Below are positions 54,368-63,819 of a stretch of DNA of 64,000 nt, one piece after another (within the stretch, counting starts at the first letter, position 1; every line of letters begins with the position of its first letter). A program made the position numbers and the translations under genes. Under the pieces are notes generated by a model, which was given only the letters and a program-made list of their open reading frames with translations, was not told where the DNA came from and ran no database searches. Where the stretch lies: the NCBI GenBank assembly GCA_963710865.1, contig CAVQBR010000002.1:1240001-1304000 (forward strand), given 5' to 3'. Source of the stretch: PRDV01 sp963710865 (lineage in GTDB: Bacteria > Babelota > Babeliae > Babelales > Babelaceae).

Positions 54368-55441
54368 ATGAATACTATCTTTAAAGCAGCTCTATTGCTT
54401 TCAGTCAGTTGGAATCTCATCCACGCAAATCCTGATGTCACAGATCTGCTTATAGAAGCACCATCCGCCCAGAACGTTGAGCAGGCAAAGGCTCAGTTCA
54501 TTGAGTGTCAAAGCCAGCGTGATAATGCACAATTTGCAACAGGAGGTGCCTTCTTGCTTGCTGGCGGACTCTATCTGGCGTACCGGAATTTAAAGAAGCC
54601 GCTGGGAGCAGAGGATATGGACGCGGTGAATAAAACGTATAATTTGGCAAATCGTGTGCTGGCACTCGAAGCTGCGCTCAAGACAAATGAAGAGAAGGCT
54701 ATAGCAGATGCAGGATGGGGCAGCTGGCTTGCGAGTAATGCTAAATGGGCTGGCGGTTGTGTTCTAGGTTTTGGTTTTATGATTGGAAAGCATCTTATTA
54801 CCCTCAAGCTTCTTGCTGATGGTTCACGATTTCTGCATTCGATGTTCCCCCAGGTAGGAAAGTTGACACATTATCTCTTTGCATCCCATACTATTGTTTG
54901 GTGCATGGAGACTCATACAAGTTTCTATGGTGCTCTTGGCCAGCTTATGAATTCGACGAGGCAGATCGCAGATGAACCTGCTCAGATGCTCACTTCAAAA
55001 GCGAATGTATCGGTAGCCTTGAAATTCTTTATTCGTGAAACTGAAATCATCATGGGCTACATGAGGGCTGTTGCGGATCAGATTGATTCGGAAGATCCTC
55101 ATGCAAAAGTACTTGCGGATCACATACATTCGACTACTCTCATGAGTTTAGAACGGCTCGTTTTAAAAGCGAATGAGTTCCTTACAGCTGAAGATAATCT
55201 GCCTCGTATGAAAACAGCGTTGACAAAAGAGTTTAAGGATGGTGCGTATACTATTATTTCTCAGTTCGAACGCTTCCAAGACGTGCAAGTGAGCGCAGGT
55301 TATGATGATACACGAGAATCAAAAACCTTTACGAATCTTAAGGTCTATGTTAATCCTGAAGAACAACTATTATTGCGCGCTGCAGGCGAATCTGATGAGT
55401 TGTTGCAGTTGGCAAGGCAATTGTTAAACCACGTATTATGA
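54368..55441 (+). CDS. Exported/membrane protein of unknown function (357 aa), operon gene 2
   Basis: Signal peptide MNTIFKAALLLSVSWNLIHA, followed by two further hydrophobic stretches (FATGGAFLLAGGLYLAYRN near residue 60 and GGCVLGFGFMIGKHLI near 138). It is therefore probably anchored in the membrane with a helical domain after it. AMGGAG-like ribosome site (ATGGAGAA) lies upstream. Its stop overlaps the next start by 4 bp (ATGA). No known family is recognised. Confidence 0.78.
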   Translation: MNTIFKAALLLSVSWNLIHANPDVTDLLIEAPSAQNVEQAKAQFIECQSQRDNAQFATGGAFLLAGGLYLAYRNLKKPLGAEDMDAVNKTYNLANRVLALEAALKTNEEKAIADAGWGSWLASNAKWAGGCVLGFGFMIGKHLITLKLLADGSRFLHSMFPQVGKLTHYLFASHTIVWCMETHTSFYGALGQLMNSTRQIADEPAQMLTSKANVSVALKFFIRETEIIMGYMRAVADQIDSEDPHAKVLADHIHSTTLMSLERLVLKANEFLTAEDNLPRMKTALTKEFKDGAYTIISQFERFQDVQVSAGYDDTRESKTFTNLKVYVNPEEQLLLRAAGESDELLQLARQLLNHVL

Positions 55442-56094
55442 TAAAATTCGTTTCACTAGTTTTTTTCGTCAGCCTACCATGGGGGTGGGCTGACGCTTCA
55501 AGTGAGCTTGATACATTTCGTCGGGCACTTAAGGAGTATAGGCCTGGTGCTTCGTGGATATGTACAGAGCTTATGCACCTACCAGCTGATGAGGCAGTTA
55601 CTGCATTTGAGGAGGTCGTTTCATTGCTCATTCATAGTCAGACAAGATGGGCTTATTTTTGTGATAGTGAGGAGCAGTATCTGCAGGATGACTACTCATT
55701 TCGCTGTCTGGCAGAATGTCTTTATTATGACCGATGGTTACAAGCTACTTTTGTAGACGACGGCACTTATCTGACTGCTCGTGAGAGCAGTGATGTGCAG
55801 CCCCTCCTTCAGCTGAAAGGCCGGGCACAAGAGATATACTGTGCATTTTATGCTTTCCTGCTCGATTGCTGTTCAGACTATTTTATGCGACTGCTCTGTG
55901 CTGCCTATGCTGTTCGGGGTACAGATGAATGTAAGTCGTTTTCTCGAACCGCCCAGACCGTTCTTGCTAAGATGAAGCGGTCGATCATCCATCTGAAAAA
56001 AAGCGATTTATATGCACATTATCATGCTATGCTTTTAAAGTATCAGGAGGTGTTACATGTGCTTTCTCAAGACGATACGTGCGCTGGGGGGTAA
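55438..56094 (+). CDS. Exported protein of unknown function (218 aa), operon gene 3
   Basis: Signal peptide MIKFVSLVFFVSLPWGWADA. The mature part is helical with several Cys and aromatic residues (YLQDDYSFRCLAECLYYDRW; YAFLLDCCSDYFMRLLCAAY). The start overlaps the previous stop by 4 bp and the last 38 bp overlap the next gene, which indicates tight translational coupling. No known domain is recognised. Confidence 0.75.
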   Translation: MIKFVSLVFFVSLPWGWADASSELDTFRRALKEYRPGASWICTELMHLPADEAVTAFEEVVSLLIHSQTRWAYFCDSEEQYLQDDYSFRCLAECLYYDRWLQATFVDDGTYLTARESSDVQPLLQLKGRAQEIYCAFYAFLLDCCSDYFMRLLCAAYAVRGTDECKSFSRTAQTVLAKMKRSIIHLKKSDLYAHYHAMLLKYQEVLHVLSQDDTCAGG

Positions 56095-58840
56095 GTGCCT
56101 CTTTCTAAGTGTTGTGGGCATATTCTGCAGTCAGGCTCAGACCTATCATGAAAGCTTTATCTCGAGCTATGACCTTTCTGGCCGCTATAGTCACGAATAT
56201 CATCCATTTATTTTACGCAAGACGCGAGAGAGTTTTACCCAGCTTGAGCGTGCCTTACAAGATTCGTTTACCGTAGATGGACGAATTCTCATTTTTGGCT
56301 ATCAAGAAGAGGCTGTGCCTCCCTATCAAACTCAGTGGCAACGGATACATATTCGAGATGAAGTTGCCGTACAGTCTGATCGCGGTATAACCCCTCCGGC
56401 TAAGAATATTTTTGGATTTATGACGGGATTTGTGTTACATGATACTCAGTGGCTCGCTCGTGCGTGGAATCGAGATCCTTTTATTATCTGTTGTTCTGCT
56501 CATCCGATTTCGCTGTTTGATTCCAATGCAGTCCTTTTTCAAAAGCACGCTTTTGGAACAGAATATCCACTTTTGCTCTCAACGCGTGACTCGATAGAGC
56601 ATGCTGTCTATAACCAGGAGCCGAATAAGATCCTTGAAGCACTCGATCGGTTATGGAGTGCTCTCTATGAGCGAGCTGCAACAACCGGCTCTCAGGAGGC
56701 AGTGAGTGCCCAAGATAGTCTTTTTTCACTTTCCTATGTACGCGCTTTGCTTGCAGGAACCGTTCCTGTGCACCGCGTCTTTGTAGGTCCAGATATTACC
56801 TATCCCATCGAAGTTTCACCCGCGCAAAAGGCACAAGCTACTGAGCATGCACAGGCCTTTGTGCCTCTTATACAGAAGGAATTGATAGCAAGACAGAACA
56901 AAACTACTGCCTACGTATTTTGTAGCTTTGTTGATGGGGTAGGAAAGAGTACGCTCCTGAACAATATAAAAAACTATCAACTCTGGGGCTCTCATCTCGA
57001 TTCCTATCATCGATGTGATAACTCTTCTTCCCAACATGCATCAATTTACAAGCTCAAAGAGAAGGTGTTTTTGGTTGATCTTCCAGCACAAATAAGTCAT
57101 TATACGAGTAAGCCTGATGGCTCGGTATTTGTCGCTCTTGAAACGGTTCGAGAGCTCATGCCTCTCCAGCAAAAGCTGAGACAGTATGTGACTGAACATT
57201 CGCAGGTTCTCCTTGAGAAGTTTGCCGAACTTCATGCGCAGGCTGTTAAGCAGGAGAAGGCGCTCTATCAAGACTCTGATCCGCTTAAACAGTATGCACG
57301 CAATGTCGTAACAGTGGGCATCGATCCCGTATGGATACCGTTTACCTATGCAGATCACTGCTATCTCTTTAAGAAAGATGAGCCTCAGAGATTGAGGGTA
57401 TTAGTTCCTTTTGAACAGGTTCATTCATTTGGGCTGAAGGTGGTAGAGCCAGAGACGATGCTTTTTCACAAAGGCCTCTCAACAGCACTGCCATACGATG
57501 CTTTTGTGCAGGATCTTGTTGGTCAATTGAAAGCTCACCAGATTGAGCATGTGGTCTTTGTCGATTTTTTGAGCATGTATCCACGTACCTCGAGAGAAAC
57601 AATTCGTTTAAACTTTGTCATACAATATCTGAAAAAGCTTTTTGGTTCCGAGTATAGTTTGAACGACAGCCTCTATCAGCATTCAGTCTATCGTGAGCAG
57701 GAGTTATGTGCCCTCCTTGTAAATCGCTTGCCACAGGTTGAGCACATGATAACCCTTGAAACAGCACTGCGTTGGGCACTCTATACCCTTGTTACCGATT
57801 CGCCTGCAGGTTCCTTATCAGGTGCCTCTCTTGAGCAGCAGCTTCGCACGCGGACAAATGCACTTGCCAAGGAGTATGCTCCTGAACTTGCTCAGGAAGT
57901 TCATACTCGGTTAGTTCCCGAACGGGCAGTTTACCATGAAAAGTATTCGCTTGATCGTATTTATGAGACCATTGTGCGGTTTTCACCTGAGTCCATCCGT
58001 GCTTTTAGTGAACTCTTTAATTCTCTCGCTCAATCTGTTCCCTGTTATAAAAAGCTCTGGAAAGATATGGAGCGTACCACACATCGATGCAGTATACCAT
58101 CTGCTTGCCGTGATGAAGAATCCTTGAAAACCTGGGTTCGGTTAGTGCGTGCTCACTGGTATCTGCTTCTTTCCTCACTGCTAGTTCCTACCTACCGGTG
58201 TGCGCCCCTCGTGGTGCATGATACAGAGGGGAGGCTCACTGCCAGTGTCAAGGTGCTTGATCAGATTGAGCATGAATTGCCTTCCTCCTATGCAACGACC
58301 TTTAATCTTAAAACAGGAAAACAGTTTTCAAAGTGGGGTAAGATGGATGATGAACCCTATCTTCTCTCCGCTGTTCCCTCAGGGACCTTCTTTGGGATAT
58401 ATGCCTTTGGTTATGATCCCTTTAAAACGCCTAAGAACACTCTCACAACTCTGGTAGATGATTATAGGTTACATGCTACTCGCCAGGGTACCCTGAATAA
58501 GGGTATGTCTACCTCGGAGCTCTATCAGCGCATTCTAGACAGAGGGCTTTTAGCCTCAATTGAAAAAGAGGTAAATCGTGATACTGAACCGCTCAAAGCT
58601 TCACAAAAGTCTTTAGTGCAGCTCTGGGTTCGTATGACGGCGACACTCGAAATGATTCTGAAAGATACTGCAGGGCATATACTGGTGAGAAAAGGAAACA
58701 AGGGAGATTTCACGGCAGCTCTCCTGTTACTTGAAAAGGTGACACTGCCCCTCTATTATAAGATACACTGCAAAGAACCGCTGTTTGCAGACTATGAAGC
58801 TGTTGAACCGGTACTTCCGTGGGAAGTGATCACTCGTTGA
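56057..58840 (+). CDS. Large exported P-loop protein (927 aa), operon gene 4
   Basis: The ATG at 56057 follows AGGAGG by six bases, so the overlap with the previous gene is real. A hydrophobic N-terminus (GGKCLFLSVVGIFCSQAQ) suggests export. Near residue 295 the sequence reads AYVFCSFVDGVGKSTLLNN, a P-loop of the FxDGxGKST kinase-like form, with VFLVDLPAQ as a possible Walker B. Near residue 480 a second strand, VVFVDFLSMYPRTSR, follows. No family is recognised. A nucleotide-binding protein outside the cytoplasm is odd: either it is secreted into a host, or the N-terminus is an anchor with the bulk inside. Confidence 0.75.
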   Translation: MCFLKTIRALGGKCLFLSVVGIFCSQAQTYHESFISSYDLSGRYSHEYHPFILRKTRESFTQLERALQDSFTVDGRILIFGYQEEAVPPYQTQWQRIHIRDEVAVQSDRGITPPAKNIFGFMTGFVLHDTQWLARAWNRDPFIICCSAHPISLFDSNAVLFQKHAFGTEYPLLLSTRDSIEHAVYNQEPNKILEALDRLWSALYERAATTGSQEAVSAQDSLFSLSYVRALLAGTVPVHRVFVGPDITYPIEVSPAQKAQATEHAQAFVPLIQKELIARQNKTTAYVFCSFVDGVGKSTLLNNIKNYQLWGSHLDSYHRCDNSSSQHASIYKLKEKVFLVDLPAQISHYTSKPDGSVFVALETVRELMPLQQKLRQYVTEHSQVLLEKFAELHAQAVKQEKALYQDSDPLKQYARNVVTVGIDPVWIPFTYADHCYLFKKDEPQRLRVLVPFEQVHSFGLKVVEPETMLFHKGLSTALPYDAFVQDLVGQLKAHQIEHVVFVDFLSMYPRTSRETIRLNFVIQYLKKLFGSEYSLNDSLYQHSVYREQELCALLVNRLPQVEHMITLETALRWALYTLVTDSPAGSLSGASLEQQLRTRTNALAKEYAPELAQEVHTRLVPERAVYHEKYSLDRIYETIVRFSPESIRAFSELFNSLAQSVPCYKKLWKDMERTTHRCSIPSACRDEESLKTWVRLVRAHWYLLLSSLLVPTYRCAPLVVHDTEGRLTASVKVLDQIEHELPSSYATTFNLKTGKQFSKWGKMDDEPYLLSAVPSGTFFGIYAFGYDPFKTPKNTLTTLVDDYRLHATRQGTLNKGMSTSELYQRILDRGLLASIEKEVNRDTEPLKASQKSLVQLWVRMTATLEMILKDTAGHILVRKGNKGDFTAALLLLEKVTLPLYYKIHCKEPLFADYEAVEPVLPWEVITR

Positions 58841-58870
58841 TGGTTTGGTGTCTTATAAAATTATGAAAGG

Positions 58871-58899
58871 AGGGCCTGAGAAGGCCTTCGAGTTTTTTG
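58871..58899 (+). terminator. Intrinsic terminator of the 53477-58840 operon
   Basis: GAGGGCCT (58871-58878) pairs with AGGCCTTC (58883-58890), with one G-U, around GAGA; six Ts follow at 58894-58899. It lies 30 bp after the last stop. Confidence 0.8.
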
Positions 58900-59281
58900 A
58901 AATCAGGGTAAGCGATGTTTTCCCCCAGAATCTTTTTACGTCATTAATCAACGATATCTTCTGAGGGCGTATAAGGACGAATGTCTGCCTCTGGCTCATC
59001 CTGCGCCGGAGATTTGTGGTGGGAGGTGCCTCTGAAACTTTGATGTGCTTGCGCGCTAAAGAGGGCGGGAAATAGTCATCACCGCGGCTGTTTTCGCCTG
59101 TCTTTCGATGAAATATGCAGCCTTGGTCATTTTAAATAGGCATTAAGTGATAACGGAGGTCCTTCGAAACTGTGATCCTTGAAACGGAACTGAGCGTTTC
59201 AATTGGGTCTACATTCTTCTCTCCCAATTTGTGGCAAATGAGATACACTAGAGAGAGGTAAAAAATAATCGAGGTGCTTAT
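58900..59281. other. Intergenic before mutS
   Basis: Apart from the possible remnant above and the mutS ribosome site (GAGGTGCTTAT), I see nothing supportable here. Confidence 0.4.
58944..59140 (-). pseudogene. Possible remnant of a minus-strand gene
   Basis: On the minus strand one frame gives HRKTGENSRGDDYFP; another continues ALFSAQAHQSFRGTSHHK, then DEPEADIRPYTPSEDIVD and TAA at 58946-58944. The composition of the last part looks protein-like. One frame change is needed. No family is recognised and the call is weak. Confidence 0.25.
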
Positions 59282-61828
59282 ATGGCTACTGACAAAGGGT
59301 TGACGCCCTTGATGCGGCAATATTTTGAGATTAAGGCAAACTATCCTAATACGATCTTGCTCTTTCAGGTGGGGGACTTCTACGAAATTTTCTTTGAAGA
59401 TGCTAAGCAGGCTGCGGCAGTCTTGGGTATTGCACTAACCTCCCGAGGAGTCTTTCAAGGAGAACCTATCCCTCTCTGCGGAGTTCCTTTACATGTGCTT
59501 GATCACTATATGAGCAAGCTGGTGCGGGGAGGCTTTAAAATCGTGGTGGTTGATCAGCTCGAGCTGCCAACTCCTGGTAAAGTAGTAAAGCGGGGTGTGA
59601 CGCAGGTCCTAACGCCTGGTACTCTTACCGATATGAACTTATTAGATCCAAAATCTGCTTCCTACCTCTGTGTCTTGTTTCCTCATGAGACTACTGTGTC
59701 ATTACTTTTTGTTGAACTTTTGACCGGTCAAATTGCTGCTACGCACATTGATACTCAGCCGTCAGCTCTTGAGTCGGAATTGCAACGCTGTATGCCAGAT
59801 GAGATTCTCATTCCAGATACCAAACGGGGATTAAGCTTTGCACCACAATTACAAAAACAGGGGTATGCAGTATCCACTGATAAATGGCTGGGGGTGGGTG
59901 ATGATGCGGCCCTTTGGTATAAACAGTTTGGTGTAGAGCAGTACAATGAAGCGCTTACGTTACTGTTTACCTATCTTCAAAGAACTAATGAGCAGGGATT
60001 GAATCAGCTTAAACAGCTTGTTCAGTATAAGACTGATGACTACCTTATGCTTGATGCAGCAACGCAGCGTAATTTGGAATTGGTGAAAAATAGTCATGAT
60101 GGATCTACTACTCATACTCTCTTTAGTGTAATTGATAGAGCAGTAACTGCCATGGGTTCTCGGATGGTCAAAAAGTGGCTTCTCAGGCCATTGGTAAAAA
60201 AGGAGCCTCTCGAGGAGCGCTTATCAGTTGTCGAAACTTTTGTGAGAGAGCACGGCAGGAAGCGTGAGCTGAGAGTACTGCTTCAATCTATTGGGGATCT
60301 AGAGCGAATTGTAGGCAGAATTGCACTCAAGCGCGCTCAACTGCATGACTATACAGCCCTACATAATGCATTACTGGTAGTTCCATCCATTAAAGAACTT
60401 ATTGAGCAGACAGGATTGCAGTCGATAGCAGTGCGTATAGGTGACTATCGCGCATTGCGCGAATTGCTCTCGCGGGGGCTTAATGATGATACGAGTAAAG
60501 ATTGGCTCGTAAAAGAAGGGTACAATGCTGAACTTGATCGCCTACGGATGCTGGTAGGTGAAGGATCTCAAGCTATTATGGCCCTCGAATTGAAAGAGCA
60601 GGTAAGAACGGGCATCAACTCATTAAAGATTAGATATAATCAGGTACATGGTTATGGTATTGAAATCACAAATACCCACCTTCACTTAGTCCCGCCAGGC
60701 TACTTACGAACTCAAACTTTGTCTAATCGAGAACGCTTCACGACACAGGAATTGAAAGATCTCGAGTATGATTTGCAGAAGGCTCGTACAGAGATACATC
60801 ATGTGGAAAAACGGATATTTGAAGCATTGAAAGAGCAGGTAGAGACCTGTGTTACTCCTTTAAAAAAACTTTCGTCCGTCCTCGCATACCTTGATGCAGT
60901 TGCAGGTCTTGCTGAAGTTGCCTATCAACAGCGGTACGTGCGGCCTGTGTTTAATGATGAACATAGTATTGATATTCGTGAAGGACGGCATCCGGTCGTT
61001 GAGCTTCGGTTACAATCTCGTTTTATTCCTAATAATCTCCGTCTTACAGACGAAGTGCCCTTATGGCTTATTACCGGTCCCAATATGGGAGGCAAATCAA
61101 CGTTCTTGCGGCAAGGTGCCTTGATCTCTCTTTTAGCTCAGATAGGTTCGTTTGTGCCAGCTGCATATGCTAACCTTTCACTCGTCGATCGTATTTTTAC
61201 TCGGATTGGAGCAGCAGATAATGTAGCGGAGGGAAAAAGTACGTTCTTGGTTGAGATGGAAGAAACAGCTCTTATTTGTAATCAAGCGACAGAACGCAGT
61301 TTAGTAATCCTCGATGAAGTTGGCCGTGGAACAAGTACCTTCGATGGTCTCGCGATTGCACAGTCAGTCGTTGAATATTTGTACACAACGGTGAAAGCTC
61401 ACTGTTTATTTGCAACCCATTATCATGAGCTTACCCTGTTATCTCAAACGTTTTCAGGTATTCATTCTTATTATGCTGCGAGTACCAAAACAGCTGACGG
61501 AATAGTGCTTCTTCATAAAATTATTGCTGGTGTTGCTGACGGGAGCTTTGGTCTTGAAGTGGCAGCGTTAGCGCAGGTCCCTGAGGCTATTATTACCCGA
61601 GCTCGAGCGATTCTTGATGACTTAACTGTACAACCGCATCATCCTCAGCTCTCTTCGGCTGATCTGCTTGAGCAGAGAAAGCGTGAAAGAGAACTGTATA
61701 ATGAGCAAAAGAGTTCAACTGAGATACTGGCAGCAGAATTATTGCAGCTTAATTGTGAACAGATAACACCAAAGCAGGCGCTCGACTATCTCTGGCGCTT
61801 AAAAGAGCGTATTGAGGAGTTAGGATGA
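59282..61828 (+). CDS. mutS: DNA mismatch repair protein MutS
   Basis: The 848-residue protein has all five MutS regions. The mismatch-binding domain carries the F-x-E motif in VGDFYEIFFEDA (about 39-41); connector, lever and clamp follow; the ATPase then shows GPNMGGKST (about 598), STFLVEMEETA, LVILDEVGRGTSTFDGLA and ATHYHELT. It detects mismatches and recruits MutL, which is not in the window. Typical length and intact. The stop overlaps the next start by 4 bp. Confidence 0.98.
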   Translation: MATDKGLTPLMRQYFEIKANYPNTILLFQVGDFYEIFFEDAKQAAAVLGIALTSRGVFQGEPIPLCGVPLHVLDHYMSKLVRGGFKIVVVDQLELPTPGKVVKRGVTQVLTPGTLTDMNLLDPKSASYLCVLFPHETTVSLLFVELLTGQIAATHIDTQPSALESELQRCMPDEILIPDTKRGLSFAPQLQKQGYAVSTDKWLGVGDDAALWYKQFGVEQYNEALTLLFTYLQRTNEQGLNQLKQLVQYKTDDYLMLDAATQRNLELVKNSHDGSTTHTLFSVIDRAVTAMGSRMVKKWLLRPLVKKEPLEERLSVVETFVREHGRKRELRVLLQSIGDLERIVGRIALKRAQLHDYTALHNALLVVPSIKELIEQTGLQSIAVRIGDYRALRELLSRGLNDDTSKDWLVKEGYNAELDRLRMLVGEGSQAIMALELKEQVRTGINSLKIRYNQVHGYGIEITNTHLHLVPPGYLRTQTLSNRERFTTQELKDLEYDLQKARTEIHHVEKRIFEALKEQVETCVTPLKKLSSVLAYLDAVAGLAEVAYQQRYVRPVFNDEHSIDIREGRHPVVELRLQSRFIPNNLRLTDEVPLWLITGPNMGGKSTFLRQGALISLLAQIGSFVPAAYANLSLVDRIFTRIGAADNVAEGKSTFLVEMEETALICNQATERSLVILDEVGRGTSTFDGLAIAQSVVEYLYTTVKAHCLFATHYHELTLLSQTFSGIHSYYAASTKTADGIVLLHKIIAGVADGSFGLEVAALAQVPEAIITRARAILDDLTVQPHHPQLSSADLLEQRKRERELYNEQKSSTEILAAELLQLNCEQITPKQALDYLWRLKERIEELG

Positions 61829-62472
61829 TCTGGTTAGTTATGGTTCTTTCGTGTGCCATTTATGGTCAGAAGACGATACTTCTTGACCCAGGTCACGGAG
61901 GGGTCTATACAGGTGCTGTTCATGGTAAGCTCGTAGAAAAAGAGGTTGCTCTTGATGTAGCACTTCGAGTGGGAGAGGGGCTTAAGAAGCGCGGATATCG
62001 GGTACTCTTTACTCGCACTACTGATGTAGAATTTGATAATAAAGACTTGATTCATGATTTGGCAATGCGTGCTGCTTTATCTCGCACCTACAAGGCTGAT
62101 ATCTATGTATCTATCCACTTTAACGGAAGTGAAAACAGACGTCGGCATGGCTATCAAGTCTATGTGCCCTCTATTACTAAGTATCCTATTCGTTCTTATA
62201 GCCTAGCTTCTTCGCTCCACTATGAAATCAGCCATACCATTCCTCCTGAGTTTGGTGCCGGTACACTTGGCAACGTAAATATCCTCGATGAGGGTATCAG
62301 GGCTGCTCGTTTTAATGTGCTTATGAAAACCTTTTGCCCCGCAGTACTCATTGAGCTTGGCTATCTGACAAACCCTGAAGAAGCACGTAAAATCAGTACG
62401 AACTCATACCGAGAGACTTTGGCTTCTGCCGTTTCGAAAGGTATTCGTAGGTATTTTGAAAAAGACCAGTAA
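61825..62472 (+). CDS. N-acetylmuramoyl-L-alanine amidase (AmiC-type, Amidase_3)
   Basis: The 215-residue enzyme cleaves the bond between MurNAc and the stem peptide. A short signal peptide (MIWLVMVLSCAIYGQ) precedes the zinc site: H in LLDPGHGG, E in LVEKEVALDVA, H in VSIHFNGS, and catalytic E in VLIELGYLTN. It is a minimal catalytic domain without an AMIN or SPOR domain. It is translationally coupled to mutS (ATGA overlap), a pairing without obvious functional logic. Together with rodA it argues for a peptidoglycan wall. Confidence 0.96.
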   Translation: MIWLVMVLSCAIYGQKTILLDPGHGGVYTGAVHGKLVEKEVALDVALRVGEGLKKRGYRVLFTRTTDVEFDNKDLIHDLAMRAALSRTYKADIYVSIHFNGSENRRRHGYQVYVPSITKYPIRSYSLASSLHYEISHTIPPEFGAGTLGNVNILDEGIRAARFNVLMKTFCPAVLIELGYLTNPEEARKISTNSYRETLASAVSKGIRRYFEKDQ

Positions 62473-62817
62473 GGCTAACAAAGCTGTGTTTGAATAAACT
62501 CTTGAAGGCTTCTGCGCGACTAATGTACTTTTTGATCTCTACCTCTATTCTTCTTTTGTGAAGCATTGTCTGACCAGGGTAATCCACCTTGATCTCTCTT
62601 GCTGGCGTTTATTGGCTTAGTTGTTTAGTTCGGCAATTCCAGTGTATCCCCTCGCTGACAGTGCAAAACCAGGTCCTGTTGTAGATTCTTCGTCAACAAG
62701 ACCTTTTTTGCTTCATTCTCTTATCCGGCTATTTAATAGTGGGAGTTGTGGATATCTTTTTTTTATCTATACTCAAACTTGGGGATCTGTGCTAACCCTC
62801 AGCTTGGAATTGGAATT
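62473..62817. other. Intergenic, possible gene end on the minus strand
   Basis: A minus-strand frame gives a coherent short end GLVDEESTTGPGFALSARG followed by YTGIAELNN and a stop, with a stop a few codons upstream. It could be a decayed gene end; I do not recognise it. Nothing else is supported. Confidence 0.25.
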
Positions 62818-63597
62818 ATGAACAATACGTATAGTAGAATTGCTAACAATTTAACATTCTCTTTGTTGCTCTGGTACGGAGTAACTCTCACTGCAGAGGT
62901 TGGTGACTCTCTCTATGCCGCCGGATCTACTATAAATGAATTTACAGCTGATGCAGGCCATTTTCTTCGCATGTGTTCCGCTATACCTCTCGAGCCAAGG
63001 CATGAGAAGTTTGTACGCGAAGTTGTTGATATGCTTGAAGTTACCTGCCCTGTTGAATTCTTTCAGTTGTCACCACATCATAAGTCCGTGGGGGCACACT
63101 GTTTTGGTAACCATATCTATTTGAGTACTGAAGAGCTTGATTTGCATCTCCAGAACAATCCAGATGCAGCGAGATTTCTCATAGCTCATGAGCTTATTCA
63201 TGCTATTAAATTTCATGTGCCGAAAAGAATTGCTCGCATGGCGGGCATGCTCGGGTTCGGTGTTGGTTTGCAATGGGGTTTTAATCGCTGGTTATTCAAA
63301 GAAGAAAAACGAAGTCTTACGGAGGCATTAGCGAGCGGTTGTTGCGCCTTTTCGACCTCTCTGACTATGTTGATTATGCTTCTGTGGCTTTCTAGATTGG
63401 ATGAGAAAGAAGCTGATTGTGAAGCGGTACGCAGATTAGGCAAAACCCTGGGCCTTGCACGAGCAATCACCGGTGCCGAAGCATATTTGACCTCTGAGAG
63501 ATTGTTTCATCCATCTTTGTTTTTGGACCAGGTACTATCAACACATCCTTCGCTCGAGGAGCGATTGACTGCTATTCGAGCCGTTACTTTGAATTAG
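62818..63597 (+). CDS. M48-like membrane zinc metallopeptidase (259 aa)
   Basis: I start at ATG 62818 (MNNTYSRIANNLTFSLLLWY), which opens a hydrophobic segment; a frame to 62746 adds 24 residues without a ribosome site. Motifs: AHELIHAI (HExxH, about residue 123), then two hydrophobic stretches (MAGMLGFGVGLQWGF and CAFSTSLTMLIMLLWL), then DEKEADCEAVRRLG (about 195) with the third zinc ligand E, followed by a THPSLEERL motif. This order is typical of M48/HtpX/Oma1-like peptidases. It is followed by a tandem paralogue. Confidence 0.9.
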   Translation: MNNTYSRIANNLTFSLLLWYGVTLTAEVGDSLYAAGSTINEFTADAGHFLRMCSAIPLEPRHEKFVREVVDMLEVTCPVEFFQLSPHHKSVGAHCFGNHIYLSTEELDLHLQNNPDAARFLIAHELIHAIKFHVPKRIARMAGMLGFGVGLQWGFNRWLFKEEKRSLTEALASGCCAFSTSLTMLIMLLWLSRLDEKEADCEAVRRLGKTLGLARAITGAEAYLTSERLFHPSLFLDQVLSTHPSLEERLTAIRAVTLN

Positions 63598-63819
63598 CTG
63601 ATTAATCTGTGGGTTGATCTCGATCTTTGCCGATGCCTTTGACGGGATAGGCTGTAACGGTCTTTGACGTGAGTGTGTTAATCAAAGTGATCGATTACCT
63701 TCAGTGCTCATTTTGCAGGCTTGAATTGTTCCGATCATATTTGTTCATCCCCCACCGATTGCTCTCTCTTTCGTTTTGCATATACTGAATACATATAGTT
63801 TTTTTGCGAAGGTACTCCT

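Noticed and set aside
62621..62821. 66-codon plus-strand frame before the M48 gene
   Set aside because: No ribosome site or domain; the opposite strand gives the more protein-like text.
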